Positions 43,901 to 54,440 of a stretch of 64,000 nt of DNA are shown piece by piece. Every line of letters starts with the position of its first letter. Positions within the stretch are counted from its first letter, which is position 1. Both the position numbers and the translations under genes were made by a program. A model generated the notes under the pieces. It saw only the letters and a list, made by a program, of their open reading frames with translations. It had not been told where the DNA came from and did no database searches. This stretch comes from Cryptomeria japonica (Eukaryota; Streptophyta; Pinopsida; Cupressales; Cupressaceae), in assembly GCF_030272615.1 (NCBI RefSeq), contig NC_081410.1, positions 572,953,241-573,017,240 on the forward strand, read 5' to 3'.

Positions 43901-44293
43901 ATTGTAGAAACTGATGATGGCATGAATCACTTCCAGTGTGATATCGTGCATCTGCTCTAGGTACATCTTGTCACTATGTACCCTTCTTAGAATAATGCAA
44001 ATGTGATCATCCAAAAATTCATCAAGAAAGTAAACTGCATTTTGAAGTTTCTTCTTTTCCAGAATGCCGAATTCCAGTTTAATCTTCTTATCCTTTCCAC
44101 AGAATAAGCTTAGCTGGGAATGGATTACAAGAGACTCTAGGTCTTCGATTTTGGAGTCTATGTAATCAAAAATCCCTTCTTCTACTATAACACTAGCCAG
44201 TACTTGAGGCAAGGCATTGTATTTTGATTTTTGCTTAATGAAGTCCATAGAATCAACAGTTGCACTAGAACTGTCATGAGATGCGGAAGCCAT
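40963..44293 (-). pseudogene. ORF2 of H (unrecognised protein), few lesions
   Basis: ATG at 44293 (MASASHDSS). The N-terminal domain is clean to 43757 (IILRRVHSDKMYLEQMHDIT, VIHAIISFYNIGEVPALGKV, MTVNSIKDDLVKYACMVIGY). After two stops it continues cleanly at 43642-42782: LRFKFEQLLVGLFFYFQGYF, MSQRIRISSDLVKKYEEDIC, AIEPRQEEVEPMGYEVMND, then a Lys-rich part (KKKPEMTPAKVFERKKKTKR). A helical block follows (42766-42314), then about 400 bp of almost pure Lys/Glu/Arg repeats (41880-42290), and a C-terminal coiled coil ending FDKFYSLLS at 40963. Around 1100 codons in all. Localisation and function unknown; the basic stretches could be nuclear signals (inference). Confidence 0.8.
41880..42290 (-). 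repeat. Lys/Glu low-complexity coding repeat in ORF2 of H
   Basis: The minus strand is a run of GAGGAA/AAGAAA-type codons giving KRKEEEK-like repeats; on the plus strand it is a CTTCTTCCT microsatellite-like tract. A similar tract lies in ORF2 of F (25640-26060). Confidence 0.85.
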
Positions 44294-44807
44294 GATAAAC
44301 GAAGAATTATGAGAAATACTTTCACAAATTGAAATTTAGGGCTTCACAATTTGAACTTCGCTTCACACTCCTTTGGTTACAAAGATACCGCTTTGCATTC
44401 TACACTCCAATAGATGTTTGCTTCAGATTCTTCTTTGGGAATTTGATAAATTCTTTGATTCGTAGTGTAAATCACTTTCCTTCACTCTGCACTTGAAAAA
44501 CATCTTCGCTCAAAAAATGATAAGTGAGAAATGATTTGAAAATTCCTTTTAAATAGGTTCTCCACCTACCATAATAAATGCTTTAATATTAGGGCATAAA
44601 CCCTAATTTTCCTTTTACCATTCCAGTCTTTTGCTGACTGATAGGTATCTCATACCGATTAAGGTCTTTTACCAGTGTAAACCAGGGGCTCAAAGTATTT
44701 TGCCATTTTCTCCCCCTAAGCTTTTCTAATGCTTAGTTAGTCGGTTCCATGATTTCCACACAAGGTGCAAAAACTAGTTCTTCTTGCAACACTCTTGGTT
44801 TCTTTTT
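44294..44807 (-). other. Spacer between ORF1 and ORF2 of H
   Basis: No gene. It contains TATTTAAAA on the minus strand at 44547-44555, about 255 bp before the ORF2 ATG, and an extra purine run CTTAGGGGGAGAAA (about 44708-44721) placed far from the polypurine tract. Confidence 0.55.
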
Positions 44808-46010
44808 CTAGGTTTTGTTCATATTCGCTTGAACAGTGTCAATATCAATCTTTCCTTCTGGAGTGACCGGTATGTCATCTGATATGTTCTTTCTTGTTCT
44901 GCAGAATCTAGCAATGTGACCCGATTTGTTGCAATGATAGTAGACCATTCTAGGTGCTCTCCAAGGTCCATTATTCATGTTACCATTCTTCCTCCTACAC
45001 ATTGCAGCAGTGTGACCATGACAATGACAGATCAAACAGCTTTCTCTCCATCCGATTGCCGCTTGATAGCCACCGCTTCCTGACTGATTATTAAAGGTAT
45101 TAAACCGGTTGTGATTCTGGTTCACAAAAGGTTCCAAACCAACTCCTTGAGTCCTCTAAGGATATCTTCCGGTGTTGTTCATAACAGACCTGCATTTAGA
45201 TGCTCTATGCCCAAACTTGTTGCATGCATAACAATTGCCATTGAACTTATTGGATATAGGTACATTGTTTATAAAGTAAGGGAAATTATTGTAGGCTTTG
45301 CTCCTACATACATTGGCAATATGTCCTTCTTTAAGACAGTTAAAACAAACAGGTTTGAACTTTTGCTTACCTTTACCTTTGAATGTCAGTTGCTTCTTCA
45401 ATGCTTCAGCACTTGCACTAGAGGTCTCACCTTGCTCATGACCAGAGTTACCAAGTCCATCAATATTCTTGACAGGTTTGGCCAATTCAAGCTTTTGCTC
45501 TAGCTTAACAGTACTCTTGTTTAACTTAGCAAGTATTTCCTTTGACTCAGAGAGTTCTTTGGAAATAGCAACATTTGTTTCCATCAAGTTTGCATTCTCA
45601 GAGATGGCTATGTTCAATTCTCCTTGCATGTCTTCCTTTTCCACTTTGCTCACATGGAGTTGAGCAGTTAAGGCACTGATCTCTTGCTTCAGCTGGGAGA
45701 TTTCATGATCTTTGTCTTTTACCAGATCTTTAGCTTTCCTCCAGTTCTCAAGCTCTTGGCACATTCAAATAGTCAGTCCTTCCAACTCTTTTCTCAGGTT
45801 GGAATTGGATTCATTCAACTTTTCTACTTCTTGAATCAGGGCTTCCATGTCCGCTTCATTAGAAGAACTATTTTTAGATAGCTCCATCAGTTTTTTAGCA
45901 TGTTCTCTCCTTTTTGCTTGAGAGGCCTTATATTTGACCATAAGATCATCATAGGCTTGCTCAGACTAAGTGAGCTGATGAGTAAGTTCCCTCATAGTGT
46001 ATTCCCCCAT
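44808..46010 (-). pseudogene. ORF1 of H: coiled-coil, zinc-knuckle Gag-like protein
   Basis: ATG at 46010 (MGEYTMRELTHQL, then a TAG). Long coiled coil with two stops in the first 85 codons, open from 45764 to 45156 (LVKDKDHEISQLKQEISALT and on). Knuckles: CFNCLKEGHIANVC, CYACNKFGHRASKC, a stop, CLICHCHGHTAAMC, and YYHCNKSGHIARFC (first Cys replaced by Tyr, as in E). It ends at 44808. About 400 codons, three in-frame stops. The protein is nearly readable from end to end and is the best ORF1 model for the E/H subgroup. Confidence 0.83.
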
Positions 46011-46046
46011 ATCTCTTTCCAAGTGGTTAGAGTTATAGAAAGGTTG

Positions 46047-46058
46047 GCTTTGATACCA
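46047..46058 (-). promoter_or_regulatory. Primer binding site of H (iMet type, variant)
   Basis: The minus strand reads TGGTATCAAAGC, the same one-base variant as in E. Confidence 0.88.
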
Positions 46059-46060
46059 AT

Positions 46061-47215
46061 TGATGAATACTAAGAGGGGGGTGAATTAGTATGCCAAAAA
46101 TCTTTGTACTTAAACACTTTACTAGACTACCAATAAACCAGTAAAATAGTTTAGCAAAAAAACTGATTAGCACACATGCAAACCAAATAGCAAATAATGC
46201 ATTTACCCACAGAAGTACAAACACCATAACACAAGAGATTTTGACATGGAAACCCAAATGGGAAAAACTAGGATGAGATGAAACTCACAAGTAACTATCT
46301 GTAGAATAGGAACCAGACCGGTTAAGGTCAGACCAGTTAAGGTCATACAATGTTCTTTACCAGAATAGATCCTATTAGGAATCTCAATCTCTGTTAGGAG
46401 ATAAGTCCGATTAAAGACTACCTTGCTAGAGGATTTTAGATCCACAGATCTGAACCATCTTGTTAGAGGATTTACAAAAGGCTTTTGGGCCTACCCAGTT
46501 AAGGGCTTCAGACTTGTTGAAGATGTGAGTAATCAACAAGTGAGTGATCTAGAAAATAGCATAGATTGCTTGGTTAGATCCTTGATAGCTCGTTCCTAAT
46601 GCATTCCAGCATTACTTCAGTCTTCAACACATTCACACTCTACTTTCTCTCACAGACCTGAACTTCTCTTCTATGATCGTACTTACAAAAACTCTTCAAC
46701 CACCTTAAAACCTAGCAACAACCTAAAACCCTAGACATGATGTCCTTATCAAGGAATCTAACTTAATGTCGGTCCAATAGGATTACAATACAATTTCCTA
46801 GGTTCAATGCATCTAGACATATTCCATAACACAACACAAAAAGCATCATTAAAGTGTCGGCACCACCAAACAATCTATGGATGGTAACTCATCATAGAGT
46901 ATTACCGATTCATACAAAATACCAATTTAAGCAAAATATCGGTTGCCAGTTTGACAAAATGAAGATTGGGAAATGTGAGTTGTGTTGCTTCGTTCCTTCA
47001 TACCGCTTGAGATCCTCAAACCACTTAGGGTCTTCATACTGCTTCAGATCGGTAAACACTTTCTGCAAAATACCGATAGTTTAAAGACTATAATACATCA
47101 TACTGGTTGGAACAAATACTAGTTGAGCATTAACTCATACATACAAAAAGTGATATCAAATCAAGTGTGTGTCCATCAATGACAATCACAGCATCAATCA
47201 TCAAAAATGCCAACA
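46061..47215 (-). repeat. 5' LTR of H
   Basis: 1155 bp, pairing with 39570-40728. It carries a small tandem duplication, ggttaaggtcagacca, near 46320-46340 that the 3' LTR lacks. Confidence 0.93.
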
Positions 47216-47417
47216 TAAAGCACCTATTTTGTCAATTTCACCGGCTTTCATCGGGTGCATCTTGAACTTGGGTTGGGGTTCCTTGATAGCTTCAACCAAC
47301 ATAAGAGTCGATAACTACACTGCTGTGATGACCTTCAATCAATATTTTCTTAGATGTAGTTGAAAATCCTTTCTTAGGGAATGCTAAACACCACTATCGC
47401 TATGCTTGAATTTCCAT
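47216..47417 (-). pseudogene. ORF2 of F, N-terminal tip
   Basis: The likely ATG is at 47417. The readable fragment VEAIKEPQPKFKMHPMKAGE corresponds to VEVIKHPRPIFQLVPEIAKK of I. Two frames must be joined to read it. The insertion of H at 47215 separates it from the rest at 39569. Confidence 0.6.
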
Positions 47418-47851
47418 TTTTTTTGCACAAACAAAGCTTAGTAATTTTCAAATCACCTTGGAACACTTGGGAGCTCAAGAAAATTCACAAGTCATTATGT
47501 AAATGAAATTGTGCTATCATTTCCTTATTTATCCATTGAGTTTTATTGGTGCTAGGATCCAACGATTAGATTTAAAGCTCACAACTTAAAGTACACTAAT
47601 TTGACTTCACCGGATATTTATTGTTGATACTGATACTCAAAATAAATAACTCACAAGATAAACTTAAATTAAGAACTTTCAAACCAAATTTTGTGCATCA
47701 AAACTATGCAGATAAACACATCCTTACATTTGTTGAGTGGATTCAAGAGTAATCTTACCATATGTGCTCCCTTTGGGCATCAGTATGCCTTGTTGGAAGT
47801 GGAACTGTCATCACTGATGGATGATGACTTGGTTTCAGAATGTCCTTGTCC
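47418..47851 (-). other. Spacer between ORF1 and ORF2 of F
   Basis: About 430 bp, AT-rich. I see no gene and no clear promoter box. Confidence 0.5.
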
Positions 47852-49188
47852 TTATTTTCCTTCATCCTTCTTGATCCATGTCTTTTTCATTTGATATCTT
47901 ATTTCTTCAGTTGTCTTCTTTCCTTTCATGTCATTTTGCTCATTTTTCTTGCTAAATTGATTCTTCTCTGCAGACTGGTTGTAGGATCGGCTTCTGCATT
48001 CTCTAGCTAGATGGTTGATCTTATCCCAACTAAAACATGCCATACCAGTTGTCCTCCATGGTCCTAGATTGTTTTTTAACCCATCCTCATTCTGCATGTT
48101 TCGGCAACATGACCAAAATTACCACACATGGAATAGGTGGCATTCAACTGATTACCTTTTTTGTTAGGACTAATCGGTTTAAACTGTGGCCTTGATACCT
48201 TTGTCTTGAATTTGTATTCTTCTCATCTATGTCCAAACTTATTGCAAGTGAAGAAAAGTCCATTAAATCTTTTTGTACATGGGAGGCTCCTTGATTGAGA
48301 TCTACACTCATAAGTAGTTTGACCATACTTATGACAATTGTGATAGTAACCATCAAAAGTAAAAGTCTTCTTTTGATTAACTGGTTTACTCCTATAGCCA
48401 TTGGTCTTATGACCCAATTTTCCACAATAATTACAAGAGAATTTGAAAGACTTCATACCTCTTTCTTTTGATTGATTTCTTTTATCATCCTTCATTCTTT
48501 TGGATTTAGATGATTCTCTAGTTTCTATAGGACCTAAACCGGGGTAACCAAGACCGGTTGTATCCTTTGTTCTTCTCTGAGCCTTCAACTGTTTATCTAC
48601 CTTCTCAGAGCTTTCATTCAACTTTCTCAGCTTCTCATTTCTCTCATTCTTAGTTTTCAACTCACTTTTGAGTTTTTCAATCTCTTTCAACATCTTTTCC
48701 TTTTCTTCTACATTGTCATTTAGATGTTTGTGTATGTATTCATTCTCCTGAGTAAGAACTCAGATTTCTTTATCTTTCTCAATTATGATTGCATCATTTT
48801 CTCTTAGGGAATCTACAGCAAGTCTCTTGGCTCTTTCAATTTTTGATAGTTCTTCTTCCGCCTCTCTTTTTCTTTCATCAACACTTCTGTTGGCTTCCAG
48901 TATCTCAGTCATTCTTAGGGCTTGACCTTCATGTTCCCTTTTGAGATGTGTGACTTATTCGATCAGCTTCTTGTTCTTTTCCATGAGTTCTAAGACTTAT
49001 TCTTCATCTTCTTTAGATCCATTCTATTTAGAGAATTGATCTATGATATCCTAACTTTCATTTATCTATTGAACTAATTCCTTCCTTTTTGCAAGAGATT
49101 TTCTTGGTCTCTCTTTCAGCTGAGCAATGATCTCATTGACTTCATCAATATGCTTCTGATATCAGTACTCTTCCATGATCTTTATCAT
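47852..49188 (-). pseudogene. ORF1 of F: coiled-coil, zinc-knuckle Gag-like protein, decayed
   Basis: ATG at about 49188. Coiled coil through residue ~240 (KLKSELKTKNERNEKLRKLN), broken by six or more stops in its first half, then open 48693-48223. Knuckles: CNYCGKLGHKTNGY (last Cys lost), YHNCHKYGQTTYEC (His changed to Gln), CNKFGHR, MCGNFGHVAETC and FSWDKINHLAREC (degenerate). Most knuckles have lost a ligand, so this copy is functionally dead. Layout is closest to ORF1 of B. Confidence 0.75.
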
Positions 49189-49220
49189 CAAGTTGTTAAG
49201 CTTCACTTCAGAGGAATTGA

Positions 49221-49232
49221 GCCCTGATACCA
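49221..49232 (-). promoter_or_regulatory. Primer binding site of F (iMet type, one mismatch)
   Basis: The minus strand reads TGGTATCAGGGC, two bases inside the LTR end at 49235. Confidence 0.87.
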
Positions 49233-49234
49233 AT

Positions 49235-50226
49235 TGTTAGATCCAACCAACACTGAGAGGGGAGGGGTGAATCAGTACATTACTAGTTTTTACTAATTGA
49301 AACTTTAGCTTTAAATATGAACTAATTAACCATTCACCAATGTACACAATTACTGCAGAAGATTAAGCATGCATGAAAAGATACACAAAGACACACATAT
49401 TTATCTCATGGAAACCCAATAGGGAGAAAACCACAGTGTGAGTAGGAACTCACAAAATTTGTACTCTTCTAGAGTATGCCCGGTGAAGAGCCATCTATGT
49501 TAGGAGATTACAAAGACACTGGCTAGGTGCCACCCAGTTAAGGGATTTTTTATGAAGGTCGGTTAGTGCCTTTATCCTCTTAAAGGTGTCCTAGTTAAAG
49601 GACCTAGAGCATTAGTTAAGATGTTGCCCGGTTAAGGGATTTATACAATGGGACTTGTTAAAACCCACCCAGTTAAGGGATTTATATTGCAGTCATTTTA
49701 AAACAATAGATAAAATGATTAGATACATGAAGCCACACATTAGCCTGAATTGATCACAATTAGTCATCAGTCTTGGTCTGCATCGGTTGCACCTATCCTT
49801 CACAATTCTACCTTCTATTAGTTTGCTAATACTTGAATCCTACACTGCCAATCCTCTGTCACCTGAGTCACTACTCTGTGAAACCCCACTCTACTAGTCT
49901 TTTATCACTCAGCTCTATATGCTCTGAAACTCCCCCTATGTTATTTTTCACATTTAACTTTAATCACCTTGACAACAACCTTCTTAGCAATGAGATTTGT
50001 GTATTTATAGATCCTCAAGACTTTCACTAGCTTTTCCCTCCAAAACATACCTTTCAAAATTTTATTGTCAAGTGTTAAAATGCACTTCTGGAATCATGCA
50101 GGAATCTCTGTCAATTTTGTCAAACATGCCGATATGTCTGTCGGTTGACTAAGAGAAGACTTTCAATTTAGCTAATTGTAACTGAATGTTACCAGTCTAT
50201 CAGTCACTGACTTTTTTGGTGAACCA
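49235..50226 (-). repeat. 5' LTR of F, partial (cut by I)
   Basis: 992 bp aligned with 23379-24373 of the 3' LTR. It stops at gaacca where the LTR of I begins. The missing ~310 bp should lie beyond I and gypsy-2, outside the window. Confidence 0.9.
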
Positions 50227-51043
50227 TGTTAGGATTTCCATAGATACTGAGAGGGGGGGGGTGAATCAGTATCTAACTGGTAATAAGATTTTCTTAACTT
50301 AAAACATGTAGAGCAAATTAGAACTGTGTACCGATAAATAGAAAGTAATCCAATAAATAGAGATAAAAACAACCACATGAAAAACACACCATAACACAAT
50401 ATTTTAACGAGGAAACCTAGTGTGGGAAAAACCTCGATGGGATTTGTGACCCACAATATTCACTTATTGGCCAATAAGAGAATATTACTGCTACAAGAGG
50501 GGCCTGCACATGCAGGAAGGCCAAGTGCCTAGAGCTTACTACTCAATTATAAAATGGGAAGTCTCACTGACTTACAAAATGGATTATATAAATCCAATGT
50601 CTTGTACTTCTTCAAAATAGCATCTACTATGCCAGATCTAGTATCGGTTTATAGCTCTGCTTCATACATAAACCCTTAACCTATAATTCACATAATAGGT
50701 CTGCCTTATTTCTCTTAATTACATTCCTCCATTCATTACATATATCTTCTTACAATGTTCTACAATGAACTCTCTTATATAAGAGTCATTTTACAACTTG
50801 CCAAGTTAGCTTACAATGATTTTACAATAATAAACAAATATATTAACAACAAAATTCATGTCAGATTCTATGTCGATATGCTTCCTTTCAGTATCGGTGT
50901 CGATGGTCTATGTGCCAGTGTAGAATCTGGTTTTGCTAGTGTCGGTGGATTGCCTTGCCGATGACATAGGATTGTAAGGTTACCATCAATGACAAAACCT
51001 TCAATCACCTACAATGTCTCATTAGAGTGTGCATTTGCCAACA
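50227..51043 (-). repeat. 3' LTR of I
   Basis: 817 bp, same family as the LTRs of A and G. Starts tgttaggatttcc on the plus strand, with the G-rich run gagagggggggggtgaat near its outer end and a TATATAAG-like box (about 50774-50781, minus strand). Confidence 0.92.
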
Positions 51044-51070
51044 ATCTCCCCCTTTGGTATTGATGGCAAC
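50979..51070 (-). repeat. Inverted repeat bracketing the polypurine tract of I
   Basis: Arms gttaccatcaatgacaaa (50979-50996) and tttggtattgatggcaac (51053-51070) pair at 15 of 18 positions. Same placement as in A, D, G and H. Confidence 0.7.
51045..51055 (-). promoter_or_regulatory. Polypurine tract of I
   Basis: The minus strand reads AAAGGGGGAGA before the LTR start. A second copy of the motif with its flank, GATGCCAAAGGGGGAGTAG, lies at about 51168-51186. Confidence 0.9.
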
Positions 51071-51231
51071 ACTCATGAGAAAAATTCAAAAGAGTATCAA
51101 ATGTTACCAAAAATGTGTCCTCCTCCTGAGCAAATGATTCTAGAGTTAATGGATTTTTCTCATACCACTACTCCCCCTTTGGCATCAATGACAAAGGTTG
51201 TCAAAGTGTCAATGGAGTGTAGTTTCCTGTT

Positions 51232-52808
51232 TCAACCTTGTAACCAATTGGTTACAATCTGAAAAAGGTCTACCAAAACCAGATTCAAGTTCTCAATGAA
51301 CTTTTTATTGTCTTTTATTGCAGCCTCTATACTTTGAATTGTACTGGTGAGGTGTTGCATTTTCTCTGTCGGTGTTTTTTGTCCTTGTACTAATGCATTA
51401 GATATTTCTTTCCTTAAGGATGCTAGGTAGTCCAGTTACTTTTTATTCTCTCCTTTTCTCTTTCTAGCTTTAGTAAGTCTTCCTCAAAACCTGTTATCTT
51501 TTGCTCAAAAACTAAATTAATGAAATTGTCAGCTAGTTGATTTATTTCCCCTTGTATCTTGTTGATCTTCTTGTCTATATCAACTATCAAAAAATTAGTC
51601 TTACAAGTATCTCTGTACAAAGTTTTGAATCCCTTTAATGTGCTACATAATTTTGGTAGAAGTGTGTCAAACTGCCTTGTACACTTCTTTATTTGTTCCT
51701 CAAAGAATTTCTATTTTTCCTTTTCTAACCTCTTTTTGAATGCATCCTCCTTTATTTGTTCAACTGCCACTATGTTGTAAGTAATATACTTAGACAAAGT
51801 GTCAAGTTGACTCAAAGAATCCTTATTATCTACATTACATTTTGGAGCTATCATCTTCAAAATTGGAATTGTGTCATCTATAGCCTTATATGCTTGTGAA
51901 CTATAATCTGTTATTTTCTTTATAGAGTCTAAAAGAACTTCAGTTACATTTGTTGTCTTGAATCCTACAGTTGAAGAGCCAACACTCTGAATTCCACTAG
52001 TGAGAGCAATATCCTTGCTTGCAGTGACCTCTGGTAGGTCAGTCTGTGTTTCCATTTCCTTAAGGAATGGTTTGTTTTGCTCAGCAGTTGTCGGTGGCAC
52101 TGATTCTGTATTAACATGTTCCTGTGCTGGAGCCTGTTGCTCTGCTTGTTGCTCTGTTTGTTGTTCTGCCTATTGTTCTATGGCACTATCTGCCAATTTT
52201 CCTTCAATGTTATCTATGTTATCAGTTACCGGTGGCTCACTAGCCATATCTGTTTTACCAGTTGTGTCCTTATCTACCATAATGTTGACCTTCTAAGTAT
52301 CAACATCTACTATATATAATACCTCAGAATTAGGATTTGTATCCTCTTGTGATATATCCATACTCTCATCAGTCAGTTGATCTTCAGTTGTTGTTACCGA
52401 TGGAGTATCTTGAGATGGTGGGGATAGATTATCTATTATTTTGATGCTTGGAGGTCCACCAACCTTTCCTTTTCCATTATCCTTGTCTTTCTGATATACC
52501 TTGATTGGTTTGGGGTTTCTATATTCTTCCTATTTTTCCTTCTCAACAAGGAATATATCCCATGTGTTAGCAGTTTCCTCTACAACCTCATTTACTCTAC
52601 CAACCATAAGTGCTACATGCCAGTGTGCAATTGAGAATACTACCTCTGAGATCATATCATCTACTTCTTTAGGGATTTGAGAAAAAGCACCAACATTATC
52701 ATCCTTCTTTGCTATTTCAGGAACTAACTGAAAAATGGGCCTAGGGTGCTTGATTACTTCCACTACAGTAGGGTTTGCTATGAATTCAGGTATAGAAGAG
52801 GATGCCAT
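51232..52808 (-). pseudogene. ORF2 of I: shortened version with internal in-frame deletion
   Basis: ATG at 52808 (MASSSIPEFIANPTVVEVIK). After GAFSQIPKEV the frame passes straight to the central block (VVFSIAHWHVALMVGRVNEV), so almost the entire N-terminal domain seen in G is missing, without a shift of frame. Then KDKDNGKGKVGGPPSIKI, an acidic linker with a Gln/Glu repeat (QTEQQAEQQAPAQ), METQTDLPEV, VLLDSIKKITDYSSQAYKAI and a C-terminal coiled coil ending IVTNWLQG at 51232. In-frame stops lie near 52529, 52292, 52170 and 51709, and a frameshift near 51430. About 520 codons. Conservation of the ends suggests that the shortened form was itself propagated (inference). Confidence 0.75.
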
Positions 52809-53032
52809 GATTATAAATACCTTTTTCTGCCTTTAGAAAGATTGATTGTTGAATTGCTTTGCTTCTTTGCTTGAAATGCCTTAGCTCAGAATTTTTGCGC
52901 TCTTCGAATGTTTGAATGCTCGGTGAAATGGAATGGAGCCGAAAACACTGATTTATAATGTTAATTTTGCCAACCACCATATTTAATGCTTGCTAGTTAA
53001 GTAATCACTTAACATATCTACTGGTATGGAAG
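52809..53032 (-). other. Spacer upstream of ORF2 of I, with a TATA-like box
   Basis: Homologous to 35767-36000 of G. The minus strand reads ATTATAAA (52952-52959), about 145 bp before the ORF2 ATG. The homology stops at the gypsy-2 insertion. Confidence 0.55.
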
Positions 53033-54423
53033 TGTAGCTAGGAATCTGGAATTCATCAAAGCAATGTAAACATTAAACTAGCTCAATCACAAAACCAGAT
53101 TGCAATGACAACACTCCTAAAAACATTCAATAGAGAAAGGGAAATAAAACATTCAATTCAAATGCAAACCAACACAAACATGAATGTCTCCTCCATGATT
53201 CTCCATTGTCCTTCTTTCTCCTTCAAATTGCTTTTTTTTGTGGATCTCACCTTCAAGTGCATAAGCGTAATGTGAAAGAAAGATTGACAAGACAGTAGCT
53301 CAAGAATACTATAAGCGTGATTGATTCGAGAATCGATTCGAAAAAGTGATTAATTGGGATTGAATAAATTCATCCACTTTATAGATAAATTGGATAAAAG
53401 ACAAGATTAGCATGAAATTGATTCGAATGGAAATTCAAATCAGGAATAGCAAAATTATGACTAGTGTATGACAAATTGCTATGCAAGGATTTATGACAAT
53501 TTATGACAAATTGCTATGCAAGAATTTATGACAAGATTTTGAAATAGAGATAGACATTAGAAGAAATTAGAAAATTAGGTTAGAAATGATGACTTGGAAA
53601 ATAGGACATTGATGAAAATTAGGTAAATTAATTAATAATTTTTCATTCATTAATTAATTTACAAAAATAGGAGGAATTAATTAGCCAATTAAATAAACAT
53701 TTAATTGTGACAAGAAGACTCAGGATAAATAAATAAATCATAAAACCTTAGAAGATGAATTAGAAATGCAAGGACGACAATTAGGTCTTAACAAAAGATA
53801 ATTGATGTCGATTCGATCATGATTCTGACTTGATAAAAGACCAATGCTGATAAGTGATTTGATTGATAAATGCGCCAATTGATGAGGAACAATGATAAAT
53901 TGATCCAAATTGACATGATTGAGAAAGATGATGATTGATGACAAATCGATCACCAAAATGACAAGATTGAAAAGAGAACAATGATCGATGACAAATCGAT
54001 CGCAAAACGACAAGATTGAAAATGACAACAATCGATGACAAATCGATCGCAAGATGACAAGATTGTAAAGGACAACGATCAATCACAAATTGATTGCAAA
54101 ATGATAAGATTGATAAGAGGATAAAACCCTAATTCTATCATCGATTAGGATTGATGATGTCCAAAATATGCCAAATGAGCATGCACATTGATGCGACAGG
54201 ATAAGATCGACCAAAATCATGACTGAAGATTGTTATTGACAAGACCAAATTTGAAAGCAAGACAAATTAAGAATGCAGAAGAAGGACTTGATGTTCACAA
54301 ATGATAAAGACCAAGTGTGCAACATAGGAGAAATGTTAATGTGACACAAAAACCCTAAAATAAGGCAATGCGCAAATGTTAAAGTATGACTCCGCAAGCG
54401 TTGACCATTTTTAGACGTCTACA
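53033..54423 (-). repeat. 3' LTR of gypsy-2
   Basis: 1391 bp, TGTAGACG...GCTACA on the minus strand. The outer end is fixed by the break in homology between I and G at 53032, the inner end by the adjoining polypurine tract. A TATAAAG box lies at 53377-53383 on the minus strand. Holds a tandem array at 53881-54120. Confidence 0.85.
53881..54120. repeat. Tandem 47-50 bp repeats in the gypsy-2 LTR
   Basis: Units at 53937-53986, 53987-54033 and 54034-54080 share gatgacaaatcgatcgcaa and gacaagattg. The unit before (53881-53936) and the one after (54081-54120) are more diverged. Rich in atcgat. In element sense the array is upstream of the TATA box, as in gypsy-1. Confidence 0.88.
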
Positions 54424-54440
54424 TTTTGCCCCTCTTTGAG
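54424..54440 (-). promoter_or_regulatory. Polypurine tract of gypsy-2
   Basis: The minus strand reads CTCAAAGAGGGGCAAAA immediately before the LTR start TGTAGACG. Confidence 0.8.

Larger units (their letters stand above)
39570..47215 (-). mobile_element. Element H: complete non-autonomous copia-like element (ORF1/ORF2 type)
   Basis: LTRs of 1159 bp (39570-40728) and 1155 bp (46061-47215), roughly 95% identical by eye. On the minus strand between them: primer site (46047-46058), ORF1 (44808-46010), spacer, ORF2 (40963-44293) and polypurine tract (40730-40740). Total 7.6 kb, no pol. LTR ends TGTTGG...TCATCA. It is closest to element E. Confidence 0.93.
23379..50226 (-). mobile_element. Element F: non-autonomous copia-like element, split by G and H and cut by I
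   Basis: Minus strand: 5' LTR (49235-50226, cut by I), primer site (49221-49232), ORF1 (47852-49188), ORF2 in three pieces (47216-47417, 38033-39569, 24844-26720), mutated polypurine tract (24685-24697) and 3' LTR (23379-24684). The pieces of ORF2 rejoin at the target duplications of H (taaat/taaag) and G (atatt/atatc), which supports the reconstruction. It is inserted in ORF2 of E. Confidence 0.85.
50227..53032 (-). mobile_element. Element I: non-autonomous copia-like element, partial (3' LTR and ORF2)
   Basis: Minus strand: 3' LTR (50227-51043), polypurine tract (51045-51055), ORF2 (51232-52808) and the spacer upstream of ORF2. The spacer is homologous to that of G until 53032, where the gypsy-2 LTR begins. 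The five bases left of the LTR are aacca. ORF1, primer site and 5' LTR should lie beyond gypsy-2. Confidence 0.87.

Noticed and set aside
40963-44293. ORF2 as an envelope-like protein, as in some plant copia elements
   Set aside because: No signal peptide or membrane-spanning segment is visible, the position is before rather than after pol (there is no pol), and the middle is highly charged.
53738-54086. Overlapping minus-strand frames in the gypsy-2 LTR
   Set aside because: They arise from the 47-bp tandem repeats.
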